Shown here piece by piece: positions 32,892 to 45,340 of a DNA stretch of 64,000 bases. Within the stretch, counting starts at the first letter, position 1, and each line of letters starts with the position of its first letter. Both the position numbers and the translations under genes were made by a program. Source of the DNA: Palaemon carinicauda. Its lineage: Eukaryota > Arthropoda > Malacostraca > Decapoda > Palaemonidae. The stretch is from contig NC_090751.1 in NCBI RefSeq assembly GCF_036898095.1, positions 79,393,009-79,457,008 of the forward strand, read 5' to 3'. The notes beneath the pieces were generated by a model that was not told the DNA's origin, made no database searches, and saw nothing but the letters and a program-made list of their open reading frames with translations.

Positions 32892-33296
32892 GTACGTAAA
32901 AAGAAAAAGTTTCGACATGTGAATTTGGAATATCTTATCAGAGAAATAAGATTTACTACATCATTCGAAAGTTTGCCTCTTCCTTATCGAGATGGAATCC
33001 CTATATAGGGTGATAGAAAGGACCCTGAATACGTCTTAATACTTCTATTTATTGTAAATTAATGTTGCGTAACCACATTTGGCTTTTATTCCAATATGGA
33101 GACAATAAGATTTAAGTTTCTTTAAATAGTATACGTTCTTAATTCTTACATACCGTTTTCTATAAAACTTAAGGTAAATCCACTAGTTTCTTAGTATAAG
33201 TGTTTTAATGTATTTCAAATAAAGTCAGAGTAATAAATACTCTACCTTGGTAGCTTATTGAAAACGTCCTTACCTTGTAATCTGTTAGAAAGGAGT
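32890..33296. other. No gene seen
   Basis: AT-rich single-copy-looking sequence between a microsatellite and a SINE copy. There are no domains or long frames. Confidence 0.55.
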
Positions 33297-33540
33297 TCAA
33301 GAGGCGCTCAAGCTCCATAGTTTCTTGTAGTGTCTACCACTTAACCATCCTTGTGAGCTAGGGATCAGGGTGTTTGGAGGAGCCTATAGGTCTACCTGCC
33401 TATATATAGAGTTATTAACTACCATTACCTGGCTCTCCCTGGTTCGAGCTTGGGTGCTGTTCATATGTATATATGGTTAGTCACCAGGGCATTGTCCTGT
33501 CCCTTGCCTCTTCCAATCACGAGTAGTTTTTTAAGCCCTT
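33297..33540 (+). mobile_element. SINE-like repeat, copy 2
   Basis: Shares the order of blocks with the 45.7 kb copy: GTGAGCTAGGGATC, AGGTCTACCTGCC, CCTGGCTCTCCCTGGTTCGA, GTTCATATGTATATATGG, GTCCCTTGCCTCTTCCA. The TCCCTGGTTCGAGC part could be a tRNA-like B-box, which is an inference. Confidence 0.7.
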
Positions 33541-34200
33541 TAAAATAGTTGTGTTGTAAGTATAAATATTTTACCTCTTTTGGATGAATATATCAATGGA
33601 TATCGAAAAAATATAGAAAATTAAAATCGGCAATGATAAACTATGACACTAACTCGTCTGCGGTGTGCAACCTTACGGAAAGTTACAATGTCCTTAGCTA
33701 ATTACATTTTGCCTTTCCATCTATCATTTAACCAATGTAGCAATTGGTTCAACGAAAAAATGTTCGCTAAAATCTTTTATGATTTTTATTGCAGCTCAAA
33801 CCTCATAAGGGTCGAGCAATCTAACTCTGCACTTCCATCTCTCTTAAAAGGTTTTTGTTATCCACGAGATAGTAATGTTAATCTGGCTTTCAGCATATGC
33901 ATCAACAGAATTGCTCAAAAGAACTTTCAAATATTGAGTCTTAGTTACACATTGTTATCACGATCAGCGAGACATATGCAGAGTTTAAGCTGAGATAAAA
34001 GCATACTGGCAATTTCTATTTTATTTTTATTTTATTCATTTATTTTTTTTTTTTCCCGGGCTGGGGACTCCAAGGTAACTTCTGTTTGGTCTATTGATTT
34101 TTTTTCCGTACGAACGGAGGTCTGTGTTCTTCACAGTTATATTTCGTTCAGCAATTCTGTTTAATGGTCCCTTTTCACTTCCTATATCAAGAACTAAGAA
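33541..34200. other. No recognised gene
   Basis: A 116-codon plus-strand frame at 33643-33993 is unrecognised and has no neighbour supporting it. The remainder is AT-rich, ending in a T-run at about 34030-34055. Confidence 0.5.
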
Positions 34201-34440
34201 CCCAGTTTTTGGAGATTCATTCGTCGAACCTTTAAACATTGGCAAAATCATAAGGAAAATTGCAGATTAACCTTTGACTCATGACTGAGCGATAGCCTTT
34301 TACTGCCAAGACTGATATACGAAGAACTCTGCTATTGGTGGAATAGTTGCAACGAGTGGAGAGATACCTTTTCCACGAGACCAGCCATAGAAGACATTCC
34401 ACTTCACCTGGTAGACTACTGCTGAAGACCTTCACAGGTG
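34200..34440 (-). pseudogene. Tyrosine recombinase N-terminal relic of DIRS-type element 2
   Basis: In broken frames the minus strand gives VYQVKWNVFYGWSRGKGIS, ATIPPIAEFFVY and VLAVKGYRSVMSQ. This is the layout of the core-binding domain of DIRS-type recombinases (Y-x-x-x-W-x-x-F ... P-x-x-x-x-x-F-x-x-Y ... I-K-G-Y-R-S). No catalytic domain is visible downstream. It follows RNase H in the expected order. Confidence 0.65.
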
Positions 34441-34610
34441 TTTAGGCATTCTTTTCGCAACTTGTTGCCTAACGCATCTTTGAGAGAGATGCTGGATAGT
34501 CTCCAGGCGTTAAGTTTAAGCGAAGCTACTTCGTTGTGAAAGATGTTGGCCTATGGTTTTCTGAGCAGATTGTGTCATGGAGGAATTTCTCTTGAAAGCT
34601 CCGTGAGAAG

Positions 34611-35165
34611 CTACAGAAGGTCTGGGAACCATTCTGCATGATGGCATAGTGGAGCTATAAGGGTCATTGAGAGTTTGACTGATGTTCTGGTCTTGTAGAC
34701 TACCTTTTTCATCAGGCCGAACTGGGGAAACGTGTAAATGTCGATGTTGGCACACAGTTGCTGGAATGCATCTTGCCAGAGAGCCTTGGGATCTGGGACT
34801 TGGGTAAAGTACAATGGGAGCCTGAAGTTCAGAGCAGTTGCGAACAGATCCACAGCCGGCGAACCCCACAAAGTCAGGACTTTGTTGGGTACTAGATGAT
34901 CCAAACACCATTCGGGACCCACTATCTGAGTCATTCTGGTCAGGTTGTACGCGAGCACATTCCTTATGCCTGTAATGAAGCAAGCTGATAGTGTTACCAA
35001 TTGGACTTCCACCCATCTCAGTATTTCTACTGAAAGATGGGATATGAGCTGCGAAAAAGTACCAGCTTGCTTGTTGATGTAAGCCACTACTGTGGTGTTG
35101 TTGCTTATCATCACTGCTGAGTGGCCCACCAAGAAATGAGAACTATTGAAGGGCAAGGAAGGCAC
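34611..35165 (-). pseudogene. RNase H and C-terminal module of DIRS-type element 2
   Basis: The frame contains SNNTTVVAYINKQAGT, LLTLSACFITGIRNVLA-like sequence, GPEWCLDHLVPNKV, LWGSPAVDLFATALNFRLPL and PDPKALWQDAFQ. The order (D-N-x-T-x-V-x-Y-I-N-K-Q-G-G, then G-x-x-N-V-L-A-D-x-L-S-R, then W-G-x-P-x-V-D-L-F-A-T) is diagnostic of DIRS-type RNase H with its downstream module. The segment usually reading DNTT begins SNNTT, and ADSLSR reads AYNLTR; both indicate decay. Confidence 0.85.
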
Positions 35166-35581
35166 CCCTCATCTCAAAGAGATTGAAGTGTTGGTACTCT
35201 TTGAACTCCGAGAAAAGTCCTGAGGCCGTGTGGTGAAGTGTGTGGGCCCCCTACCCTTCTTTTGATGCATATGTGGAGAGCAACAATTCCGGAAGAGGAG
35301 GAGAAGGTCGAAGCCCTTTAGCAGATTTTCATCTGCCCCACCCCTCCCACCCGAGGTCCATCTGTTCCTTTGATCCTCAGGGAATGAAGATGTCTGGGGA
35401 ATCTAAGGCCAGATTCCAAGTGGACTTCAGCCCCCACTTGAGACATCGAATCCTGAGGTAACCGTTGGGAACTACACAGATGAGAGATGATGGGTGCCCA
35501 AGGAGACATAGCCACCTCCGTGCTGGGAGCTGTTCTCGTCGGAGAAAAGGTCTCATGACCTTCCTCAGCCTCATTACCCTG

Positions 35582-36270
35582 TCATCTGATGGAAAGGTTT
35601 TGTGAAGACTGGTGTCTATTATCATTCATAGGTATAGCACTCATAGTGAGGAAAGCAGGTGTGACTTCTTGAGGCTTACTATGATCGTCAGATTTTAGCA
35701 AGGCCTCAGATGCTTGTCTCGATGCTGAAGAAGGGTTGCCATCGAGTCTGCTAGGATCAGCCAAATAACGGAGTATACGGATGCTGATCCTGTGAGCCCA
35801 GGATGACACTAGGACGAACACACTCCTAAAGACCTGAGGTGCTGAGTGAAGACCGAAGCACAGCACCTTGAACTGGTATTTCTTGTCGTCTAGACTGAAT
35901 CTGAGGTACTTCTTCTAAGACAGATGGAGTGGGATCTGGAAGTACGCGTCCTTTAGGTCCAGTGTGCTTGTCTAACCATTTCTACGGTCTCTATTCTGAG
36001 TGAAGTGTGTTTGACAAACTTGTTCGGAGCCGAGAGAACGATGACTGATCTCCGGCCTCGAGAAGTCTTTTTCACAATTATGAGGTGACTGAAGAAGCCC
36101 GGAGAGTTGTTGAGGACCTCTTGGGGAGCGACCTTCTCCAACATGGTCTGGATTGCACGCAGGGCCTGCCTCTTTGCGGATCCCATTTCAAAACAGCTTA
36201 TTGATAGAGGACTCTTCGCCAGAGGAGAGACAAATAGCTTGAACGGGGCGTGATACCCTGTCCAGATCAC
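35582..36270 (-). pseudogene. Reverse transcriptase of DIRS-type element 2
   Basis: Two frames hold the RT. The 36270-35953 frame has GYHAPF, ALRAIQTMLEKVAPQEVLN, PGFFSHLIIVKKTSRGRRSV and SAPNKFVKHTSLRIETV. The 35866-35582 frame has LCFGLHSAPQVFRSVFVLV and ISIRILRYLADPSR. The catalytic box, normally YLDD in this family, reads YLAD, so the first active-site Asp is Ala. A gap and frame change separate the halves. Confidence 0.85.
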
Positions 36271-36559
36271 GGAGACCGTCTAGGGTTCAGCCCCATGCTG
36301 CATCCACCTCGTCCAACAGTGCTGAAAGCATCCCCTACTGGTGGATAAGCAGGGTAATTGCCTATCCTAGCGTCGACGGCTGAGGCCTACTCCTCTAGGG
36401 TACCTCCCTCCTTATGAGGTCTTGTGGCCTTTCCTGACCTTGGCAGGAAACGGTTCTTAAGACACCTTCTTTTGCTTAGTCGTAGTCCTATTCGAAGCAG
36501 GTTTCGGCTGGCTGATCTGAGAGACAGCTGGCGGTTCATTGCTCCTGGATGTTAGGGTC

Positions 36560-38700
36560 CTATGGAGGAGAGTCATGATGTGATTTCCTTAAACTCTCAG
36601 CTGCCTGCTTTAAATCTCCTGGCTTGAACAAAGAGGATGACTCCAGAGATGAATTCCAGAACTTCGTGACCTCGACATGGAGGACCTGACGATGGAAAAA
36701 GAAAGAGGATGAACGCTGTAGCAGAATCATAGCTACCGACAAAAATGAAGCAGTTAGCCCATGATCCAACCTCCTTCCTCTCAATGGACTCCTTTTGAGG
36801 GGCAGGGAGCTTGGGAATCTTAAACCCCTGCTGCTTGCCCTTTCCCCACTTCCCCGGTGAGTATGATTTTCTGTGCTTATGAGGATCGGAATGGGACGAC
36901 GCAGATGATGGAGAGAAGACTTATCCTTCTCAGAAGGAGCCAAAGTTTGAGAAGCTGGAGGTCTAACCGACTGTTTGATTCTAGTTTTAAGATGTTCCTC
37001 CAAACGCTGGAGAACAGGAGACTGATGTCGCCGTTACTCTGGTGAGACGTGCTCACGCGAAAAAGGCTGTCAACCGACCGGTCTCTTTGGAGCAAGATGA
37101 AAGATGATGAGCCTGAGACCAATGGGTTGGCGTTCGGAGATGAGTTGGTGAACGGATCGTTGGTGAATGGCAAGCTGGCGAACAGCGAGCTGGCAAAGGG
37201 CGAGCTGGTGAACATAAACCTGGCCAGAGATCGACAAGATGGCAAATGGTGCCTAGAAGATCGGTGATGAGTTGTAGTCTTACTACTCTCTCAAGAGAAG
37301 TGATAAGTCGTCGGCAAGAGCCGAAAGTGTCGACGGGAAACCAAATGTTGTTAGGATCTGGTGAAGGCTCAAGAACAGGAACGTCAAACGTCAGCTACAG
37401 TGGCCTGACGAATAGGAGACTGACAAGATGTTGATTTGCTAATAAGCGTTCAATAAGCAAGTGATCAGCGAACAGGTGATCGACGAACAGGAGATCAGTG
37501 AGCTGGCGATTGGCAAGCAGGTGAACAGTGAGAAGGCGATCTGCGAGCAGGTGAAGGGTAAACAGGGGATCGGTAAGCAAGTGATCGGCGATCAGGTGAA
37601 CGGCGAGCAGGAGAATGGCATCTAGGAGATCGACAAGTCGGAGAACGGCGAGCCAGAGATAGAGGAGCAGACAACTGACGATCTACAGCGGGGCAGTCAT
37701 CATTAGGAGAGGATCACGAATGAAACCTCATTGTCGAGACACAAATCAGGATTCGTTGATAAGCAGGAGAGCCAAGGAGAATGGCAGAAGGATGGGAATC
37801 GGATGAATAAGGAGAATCCATCGAAGAGGAAGCCGACGAACCAAACGGTCAACATTTCACCAAAGGTGAAGAAGAATGACCGAAGCAAGGAGGTAAGCGA
37901 GTTCTGCGAGGGCTACAGCCACGATGACGATCCTCCACAGGGTCAGGCAGGGCAGCAGAAGGCCTCCGAAGAGTTATCATTGTTAGTGGTCTTTCTAGCG
38001 AACGAGGGAGATGATCACTCACTGGAAAGACATGCCTTGAACTTTGCTCCTCCCCCGTAGCCTCGGGAGGGAAGGCCAGTCCTCGGCGGTAGCTGACAGA
38101 GCAGTGGAAGAGGCTAGAGCAGAATCCACATTCAGGGCAATGGAAAAAATCATCTCAACCAGACAACGGATCCACCTCAGATTCAGAAGAACGTTGCAAT
38201 CCCGCACTTCGCTGAAGAAGTCCAAGCAGCACCTCCCTAGAAGGCAGACCGTGCAAACCCACGGACAGCTAAACCTGAGACAAAGGAGAAAGAGGCAAGT
38301 TTTCTACCAGGGGGAGAGGCGGGCTTCCTCACTTAGGGAAGCGACACAGTCTCTCAATGACCAGTGTTGACCAGGAATTAAAGGGTTAACGCTACTACTC
38401 GACTGATCCCTGGAGAGAACATCTTGGGAAGAAGCTTCGGATGAAGGTTGAGGAGCGAAAGAAGAAGCTTTGTGTTTGTTCTGCTTCCAAGAAACTTTCA
38501 AAGGAGAAGAGTACCTTAGAGACTTCTTCTGTCATTGCCCAAACTTTTACCAGTGGGAGGCAGACCACTCCAGACACTCAATAGACTTACTATCCTCTGT
38601 AAAACGCTGCCCTCAACAAGCCAGACACACCATGAGGATTGGTATCCAAGGATGACATAAAAGAACAGCAGACACGATTTACTGATGGATGATGTCATCT
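36560..38700 (-). pseudogene. Gag-like region of DIRS-type element 2, with SPxRR repeat
   Basis: At the 5' side (about 38640-38480) a Cys-rich segment reads CLAC, RFTEDSKSIECLEWSASHW and QKKSLRYSS-like sequence, resembling the N-terminal zinc-binding region of DIRS-type gag in decapods. Farther on (about 37690-37100) the minus strand repeats a Ser-Pro-x-Arg-Arg pentapeptide (for example SPARRSPDRRS). The rest to 36560 is Ser-rich and frame-broken. The repeat gives the plus strand its GATCGGCGAGCAGGTGAAC pattern. Assignment rests on position upstream of the RT and on motif style. Confidence 0.6.
37100..37690 (-). repeat. 15-bp coding tandem repeat (SPxRR) in element 2 gag
   Basis: Degenerate 15-bp units such as CGAGCAGGTGAACGG and GATCGGCGAGCAGGA repeat in phase with codons over about 0.6 kb. 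The minus strand encodes Ser/Pro/Arg-rich pentapeptides, now broken by stops. Confidence 0.75.
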
Positions 38701-39011
38701 TTGCAATAAACAAAACATTATCCTCGAAAACAAGGCATTTTCCATTTTCCCTCAGCTCCGATAAAATTTTCGCACTGCTTTCTTTTAAGGATTCTTCTAA
38801 GTGGGGAAATAGAATCCATATATACTTAAAAACAAGTGCACATACTCTGGCGAATGTTTGATATATAGATATTTATGTACTATTAAAGTTAACATGTTTG
38901 GTAAGTATTATTCAAACTACTATAATGTTTTCCATTGAGGCCATATAAATATAGAGGAAATCCAAGAAAAAACTCTCCAACCTATACGAGAATTTGAGCA
39001 AGACTGACTGA

Positions 39012-39015
<4 letters not shown>

Positions 39016-39097
<82 letters not shown>
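39016..39097. repeat. (CT)n microsatellite
   Basis: An 82-bp CT tract. Confidence 0.98.
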
Positions 39098-39098
<1 letters not shown>

Positions 39099-39310
39099 CA
39101 AAAACATTCACGAAATATCCTAAATTCTACGAAGAAATATTTGAAGGAAAAGAGAGGACCTGTCGATGCCCTCCTTACCAAGAAGCGTTACACTTCAAAA
39201 GATCTTAGGAGATAAAAGAGAGAAAACTTCACTCTTTTTACAAAGATTTGAAAGGAATAAAAAATAAATTTGTTATCATCCATATTTATACATTGGTACT
39301 TTTTCAACGC

Positions 39311-39313
<3 letters not shown>

Positions 39314-39343
<30 letters not shown>

Positions 39344-39357
39344 CATACATACATACA
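39314..39357. repeat. (ACAT)n microsatellite
   Basis: About eleven tetranucleotide units. Confidence 0.97.
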
Positions 39358-40165
39358 CAATCACACCCATTTATTCATAAAATATGTCCATATGCACATA
39401 CAAAATTAATTATTTAAGGCCACCCAAATTTTTTTTTTTTCTTAATTTTTATGATACGGTCCTCTTCCAGTCAAGAATTCAACACTGCGACTAAAAATTG
39501 AAACAACTGGACCGTAAGCTTTTAACTTAACAAACTATAAGTATTTTTCCTTCGATAGCTCTTCTAATTGCTACTTTGGTTTCAGTATTGGGATTGATAT
39601 TCCTTAATATCTTCAACAATATTATCATCCTTATAGATCTATAAGTCTCACCCTATAGAGAAGATCCTCTATTTAATATATGTTTTTTTTTTCAAGAAGC
39701 TTTTGTTTTTTTAAATTAATATAAAAGGTCCCTGACAGACAAAAAATTAAAGTATTGGCACCCTTCATTATAGGGTTATATCTTCCCCCTGGCATAATGG
39801 TGACAGTCTCATTTTCTGGACGCTCATTATCGGAATTCTATTGAAAAATCGTCACCGAACACAGATTGGCATTGGAGGGGAATAGGCAACATTGTGTTGC
39901 TATATGGAGCATTTGATGATAAGGGCGATCTCTTTCCTGATAGCTCAAGGGTTTTGAAATTAATGATTTGGAACGATTAACTAACAAATACTTATATGGG
40001 TTCGTATATCGCACCCGTTAAAAGCAAAGTACATATACATACTGCATACATATGTACTACATGTATAGGCTACATACGTACATAAACCATACTACAGTAC
40101 CTATATACATACATTATATTCATCGTGTGTACGTTCATATATACACATACCAAATACATATAGCC

Positions 40166-40524
<359 letters not shown>

Positions 40525-40744
40525 TATATACACTATACATATACATTTATGTATATGTATAGCGTATATTTATGTATATTTGAACATATGTATAGAAGTG
40601 TGTGTGTATCTACATATATATACTTTTATGTACGCCATATACAGACATGCATACATATACACATGTAAAATAAACACTATGTATGTATGTATGTATTTAA
40701 GTATGTATACATACGTGCATAAAAGCTTTTAGAAACCACTTAAG

Positions 40745-40796
40745 AAATTTTTCTGAGGAATACCGAGACTTCTCTCGGTATTCCTAAGAAAAATTT
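40745..40796. repeat. 24-bp hairpin with 4-nt loop
   Basis: Arms 40745-40768 and 40773-40796 are reverse complements with one mismatch (G at 40755 versus A at 40786). The loop is CTTC. The inner 13 bp, AGGAATACCGAGA, is perfect. Confidence 0.9.
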
Positions 40797-41110
40797 TCAT
40801 TTTAAACCCCAAAACCTTTTTGTCATATTTAGTACTGACTTCTAAAAGATAACACATTGACAATCCTTCTCATTTCACGATTACCATTGCTTTTCCAATC
40901 ATAACAATTCTTCGGATTTTTTTTATGCCAGTAAAAACATCTTATTTACGTACGGCCAATCGTAAGTATTTATTTAACTTAAGTGATTCTTCTTTATGAG
41001 ATTTTTCTGTCAATCGTAACTCCGTTTCTCTATTTGAGTTGCTGATACCTCTTTCTGTTGTTTTAATATTCTTTCCCCAGCATAAATAGGTTGTTGTTGC
41101 TGTTGTTGTT

Positions 41111-41112
<2 letters not shown>

Positions 41113-41197
<85 letters not shown>
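41113..41197. repeat. (CT)n microsatellite
   Basis: An 85-bp CT tract preceded by a short (TTG)n run. Confidence 0.98.
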
Positions 41198-41200
<3 letters not shown>

Positions 41201-41827
41201 GAAACTGCTCTTTTTGGAAACTGATTTTTTATTATTGGTCAATAAGAATACTTTCCTTCATCTGCCTGTCTGTGCGTCTGTCCGTTTCCCTGTCTGCCTG
41301 TCTCTCTGTTTCTCCAAATACTTCCTCTTCTTCAATGTTCATCCCTCTCCCCTACATAACTTTCTTTTCAAAATATCTTTATAAAAGCTTCTCTCGAGGG
41401 ATTTTTTCGTCCATGAGACAGGTCACGCTTAGATTACAAAATAATCCTGTGGCAAAGAAGAACTAATCCAGAAATAAACTCTCCACTTCTTACAGCCAGC
41501 CACAATGTCCCGACACCTCAACAAAGGGAGACTAATTTTTCGCTCTCAGTCTCTCTTTGACTCTGCTACATATGCCGATCCCTGAGGTCTCTCTCTTGAT
41601 GGAGGTTGCTTTGTTTATTATGCATTATCCCCTCAGGAGGTTCTTTGATACGCTTCGAAGGCGATTATAAGACGGAATGAAAAAGAGAAGGAAAGGCACG
41701 AGAATGGGAGGAAAGATCATTCTTAAATACTACGAAGAAGTGAATGGGGGTAAAGTGGATGAGGGAAGGTGGGCTCAATATGTTACATTAAGTGTTTGTG
41801 AAATTTCAGTGAAACTTAGAGAAAACT

Positions 41828-41828
<1 letters not shown>

Positions 41829-41898
<70 letters not shown>
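41829..41898. repeat. (GA)n microsatellite
   Basis: A 70-bp AG tract. Confidence 0.98.
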
Positions 41899-41901
<3 letters not shown>

Positions 41902-42609
41902 GGATCCTAGATGTCACTTCATGGTTATTTTGTAACACGAAGGTTAATATAATGTTTCTAAGAAAAACCACTTACACACAATCGTGTATTATTAAAAATG
42001 ATTAAAGAAGCTCACTCCACCTTAGACAACATAAGCTAACAAATATACTTTAAGATCTCTAAATGTTCGAAAGATGTTTCCGGGAGTGCCTGATATTGAT
42101 AATTTTTTTCTTTTATTTAATTATTATGATTAAAGTTATATGTAAAAAGAAATAGTAATGATTTACTCAAAACACAGTCTGTAACTATCGAAGACAATCT
42201 TTAACTAACCATATACCGGTATGATGCGTGGGCAAGACATTCATAATGGCCAAGCAGAAACTACAGTTCAAGTAATTGAAATTAAAAATTAACAGAAAAA
42301 AATAAACAAATAATAAACTAGGATACAAAACTTCAATTAGGGCCATCAACGATTTGATCTACTTCATTGCTGAGGAAAACAAGGCTTTTATTCTCCAACC
42401 AATAGACAAAAACACCAACTTTTTCTTAACTGAACAAATAAATCAGAATCTATGGAAGCAGCTGCAGAATTCGATTGAGATTTTAATGTTACAATTTAGA
42501 AAACTTGCAATATTAGATTACTGGAAACTTTTGAATTTAGATAGAGTATTTATGATTACCGACCTATCTTGGTATTTGTCAAAAAATGCAATCTTACGAA
42601 AGGAAAATG

Positions 42610-42611
<2 letters not shown>

Positions 42612-42680
<69 letters not shown>
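42612..42680. repeat. (GA)n microsatellite
   Basis: A 69-bp AG tract. Confidence 0.98.
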
Positions 42681-42684
<4 letters not shown>

Positions 42685-42743
42685 GGAGGTCTAAAACTTT
42701 TTATCCATCCGCGGAGGCTCCATTTACTTTTTGGTAGAGTGAA

Positions 42744-42871
42744 CTAGTTCAAATACTTAGTTTTTATGATCTTGTCTAACTTATTCTTAGATTCTTTTAC
42801 CGCGTTAATGTACACTATATCTGCTGGAAGTCTGTTCCTTGTATTTGCTATTTCGTATATAAAGAAATTAG
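42744..42871 (-). pseudogene. C-terminal tail of a non-LTR reverse transcriptase, second copy
   Basis: The minus strand reads IANTRNRLPADIVYINAV then KESKNKLDKIIKTKYLN and a stop at 42744-42746. This matches the style of the tail at 13.4 kb (ITNTWNRLPADVVN ... KLEVIIKTL). Upstream, in reading direction, a (CT/GA)n tract replaces the rest. Confidence 0.65.
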
Positions 42872-42885
42872 CAGAGAGAGAGAGA

Positions 42886-42969
<84 letters not shown>
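42872..42969. repeat. (GA)n microsatellite
   Basis: A 98-bp AG tract with one GGG interruption, the longest of the window. Confidence 0.98.
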
Positions 42970-42973
<4 letters not shown>

Positions 42974-43299
42974 CTGTAGATGATTTAGTCATGTCATGTG
43001 GGAAGACTGAAAGACTTTCAAGGAACATAAAATATGGTATAAAAAAGTTATTCCAAATAAGGAGCTCTACAACTCAAGAGGTATGACTGTAGAAGACGTG
43101 CTGCTGGGGAGACTTCTTTGAAGGTAAATGGAGAGGATAGGGATTGGGATTTTTCTGATTAAGGGTCTAGGCCAAAATTCAGTAGTTTTAAAATTTGTGT
43201 TTAGTAGTGATCATGGTTATTTTTTTTTTTCTATCTGAAACCACTTGCTGTTGAGGTGGATGAAGTACATTCTAATGCCAATGTATTGTACCAACCGTG

Positions 43300-43541
43300 T
43301 GTCACACAATTGTACATAATTCCTTTTGTATATATTATGCTGTATCTGCGCTCTTCCATCGCACTAAAAAGAACCTGAATGATCATGTCTCCGGTTTTGC
43401 TCTGTGACATTGTCTGTCTCTCGAACATGTTATGTCCTGTTGCCTTGAGGTTTAGTATATAAAGGAGAGTGTTCCTTAATAAACAACTCAGTCGATCGCA
43501 TCCTGCCTTTGAGTTCACAACCTTCTCCCTCCCTCGTCACA
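43300..43541 (+). repeat. Probable solo LTR
   Basis: Begins TGTCACACAATTGTACAT and ends CCTCGTCACA, with TG...CA termini. Inside are a TATA box (TATATAAAGGAG, about 43452), a polyadenylation signal (AATAAA, about 43476) and a U5-like end, so U3-R-U5 can be laid out. No internal retroelement sequence follows on either side, and I see no clear target duplication. Confidence 0.6.
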
Positions 43542-43589
43542 GTATATACACTCACGCGCATATTAATACATATGAACATTGTCATCATT

Positions 43590-43800
43590 ATCCTCAGATA
43601 TTACTATTCTTAGTTAAGCTACAACTCTAATTGGAAAAGCAGGATGCTATAAGCCCAAGGACTCTAGCAAGGATAAATACCAAAACAAGAAATGTCAAAT
43701 GGAAATAAATACATTAAAAGAGAAGTAACAGAAAATTAATAAGATATTTTAATAAGGGTTACATCAAAATAGCTCTTCCATATATAAACTATAAAGAGAC
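43590..43800. repeat. Dispersed decapod-type repeat fragment
   Basis: The block TTGGAAAAGCAGGATGCTAT followed by AAGCCCAAGGACTC, then an AT-rich AATAAATACATTAAAA region, resembles a dispersed non-coding repeat I associate with decapod genomes. This is recognition from memory, not a search. Confidence 0.45.
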
Positions 43801-45340
43801 ATCACAGACATATACACTCACGTATAAACAACATACACATGTGTGCCAATGTGTGTTATATACAATGAATTCGAGCGTCGTCCAGTGTTAGATGAAAAGG
43901 AAAGCCAACGTTGGCCCACCAATTTCTATTTCCGAGAGGAAGCCGGGAGAGGGGACGTTGGTTTATTGCTTGCAACATTCCGTAAATAAAATGGACTGAA
44001 AACTTGTTAGTCTTTTCAAAACATAATAAATGAAAACACACTCGTAAACTAGAACAGGATGAAAAGTAAATGTGATTGGGCAGGAAATTAAAAATAGTGC
44101 GTTCCAGTCCAATTTTCAATTACCATTTCGTAACATTTTAAATTTTTGTTTCAAATAAATTTATTTCAAATATTCACATATATATTTAGAACATTTAATT
44201 TCATAGTAAAGTACTTATCGTTACTTCATTAGACGTAAAAATTATCATATCGTAATTATTATATAGTAATTACGATATTTTTTGCTCTACAAGAAATAGG
44301 TTCATATCAGTTGAATTCTAGCCACAATCATGTTTGAAGAAAAGTTTAACTTGACATAAAGTCCATCCATAGGATTTTTCCACACAGGGAGGGAGAGGGA
44401 AAGGGAGAAGAGGCTACTACTAATTATAAGTATTGCTAATAAATGTAAAGCCAGGCATGATTTGCAGGACTCCAAATAAAAATGTAAAATTCACATACGA
44501 ATAAACAAAACTTTTTCATATCAATGAATTGATAAAGTTAAGGATTTATTTGACCTTTATGGAAAAGTTAGAACTGTACATAAAAATAGAAACTTATTAA
44601 CATATGGCTATTTATGATAGTTTTATCTTTTTGATATTTGAATTTTCTATTAGACTCCTTTGCTTTAATTTACTATATATACACTTATGAATTCCAGTGT
44701 TTCTAGGTTAAAATTTGCTGCAGTTTGCTTTGAATTTATTATTTTTTTCCATAGAAAACCTAGTTTTTATCTATATCAAACTTAATATCAAACTTGAATT
44801 TTCATCATTGAAATTCTTCCTTATCAAAATAAAAAAAAAGATAAAAAATGAGTTTATATAATTGTTAGTATTAAATTTCATTAAAAATAGTTTTCCATTT
44901 ACTTTTTTTTGTAATTTTCAGCGTTTTATTTCATCCACATATTTTTCTTACTCTTAATCTTATATATCCGAAATAAATTGTCAAAGCTTTTACTGTTTTT
45001 AGTTCTCTACATTTTACGTGATCTCACTAGAACCCAATTCTATAATTGTGATTAAAGAAATGTCTGCCAAAAATGTGCCAATCTCTTCTATGGCACTCAC
45101 AGTTTCTCCCATTATTTTAAAGCCGAAATGCTCTCTATTAGTTCCAACTTTGTTATTTGGGGATGTTGTGGATTGCATAAAAAAAAAAAACTATTTTAAA
45201 TCTTTTCCTTTTCAGGTTTCGAATTTAGTGCATACTGCTACTGGAGTTAAGGGTGTGTGAACGAAGTATTTTCTTTTATGTGGGATTGACATTTACAAAA
45301 ATAGATTACTATTTCTTTTTTTTTTTTACTTTGTTTATGG
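43801..45340. other. No recognised gene
   Basis: AT-rich. Frames at 43856-44119 (minus) and 45018-45260 (plus) carry no recognisable domain. Confidence 0.55.

Larger units (their letters stand above)
41198..42743. other. No recognised gene
   Basis: Contains (GA)n tracts at 41829-41898 and 42612-42680. Frames spanning them (41677-41910 and 42354-42737) consist of Arg-Glu repeats plus unrecognised flanks. Confidence 0.6.

Noticed and set aside
33643..33993. 116-codon plus-strand frame
   Set aside because: No recognised domain, and no splice or promoter context that I could support.
36560..38700. Host SR-type splicing factor gene because of the Ser/Arg repeat
   Set aside because: It lies directly upstream of DIRS-type RT on the same strand, is preceded by a gag-like Cys-rich region and has no RRM domain.
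42354..42737. 127-codon frame with Arg-Glu repeat
   Set aside because: No domain outside the (GA)n tract, and no supporting context.
43231..43518. 95-codon minus-strand frame
   Set aside because: It is the antisense of the probable solo LTR.
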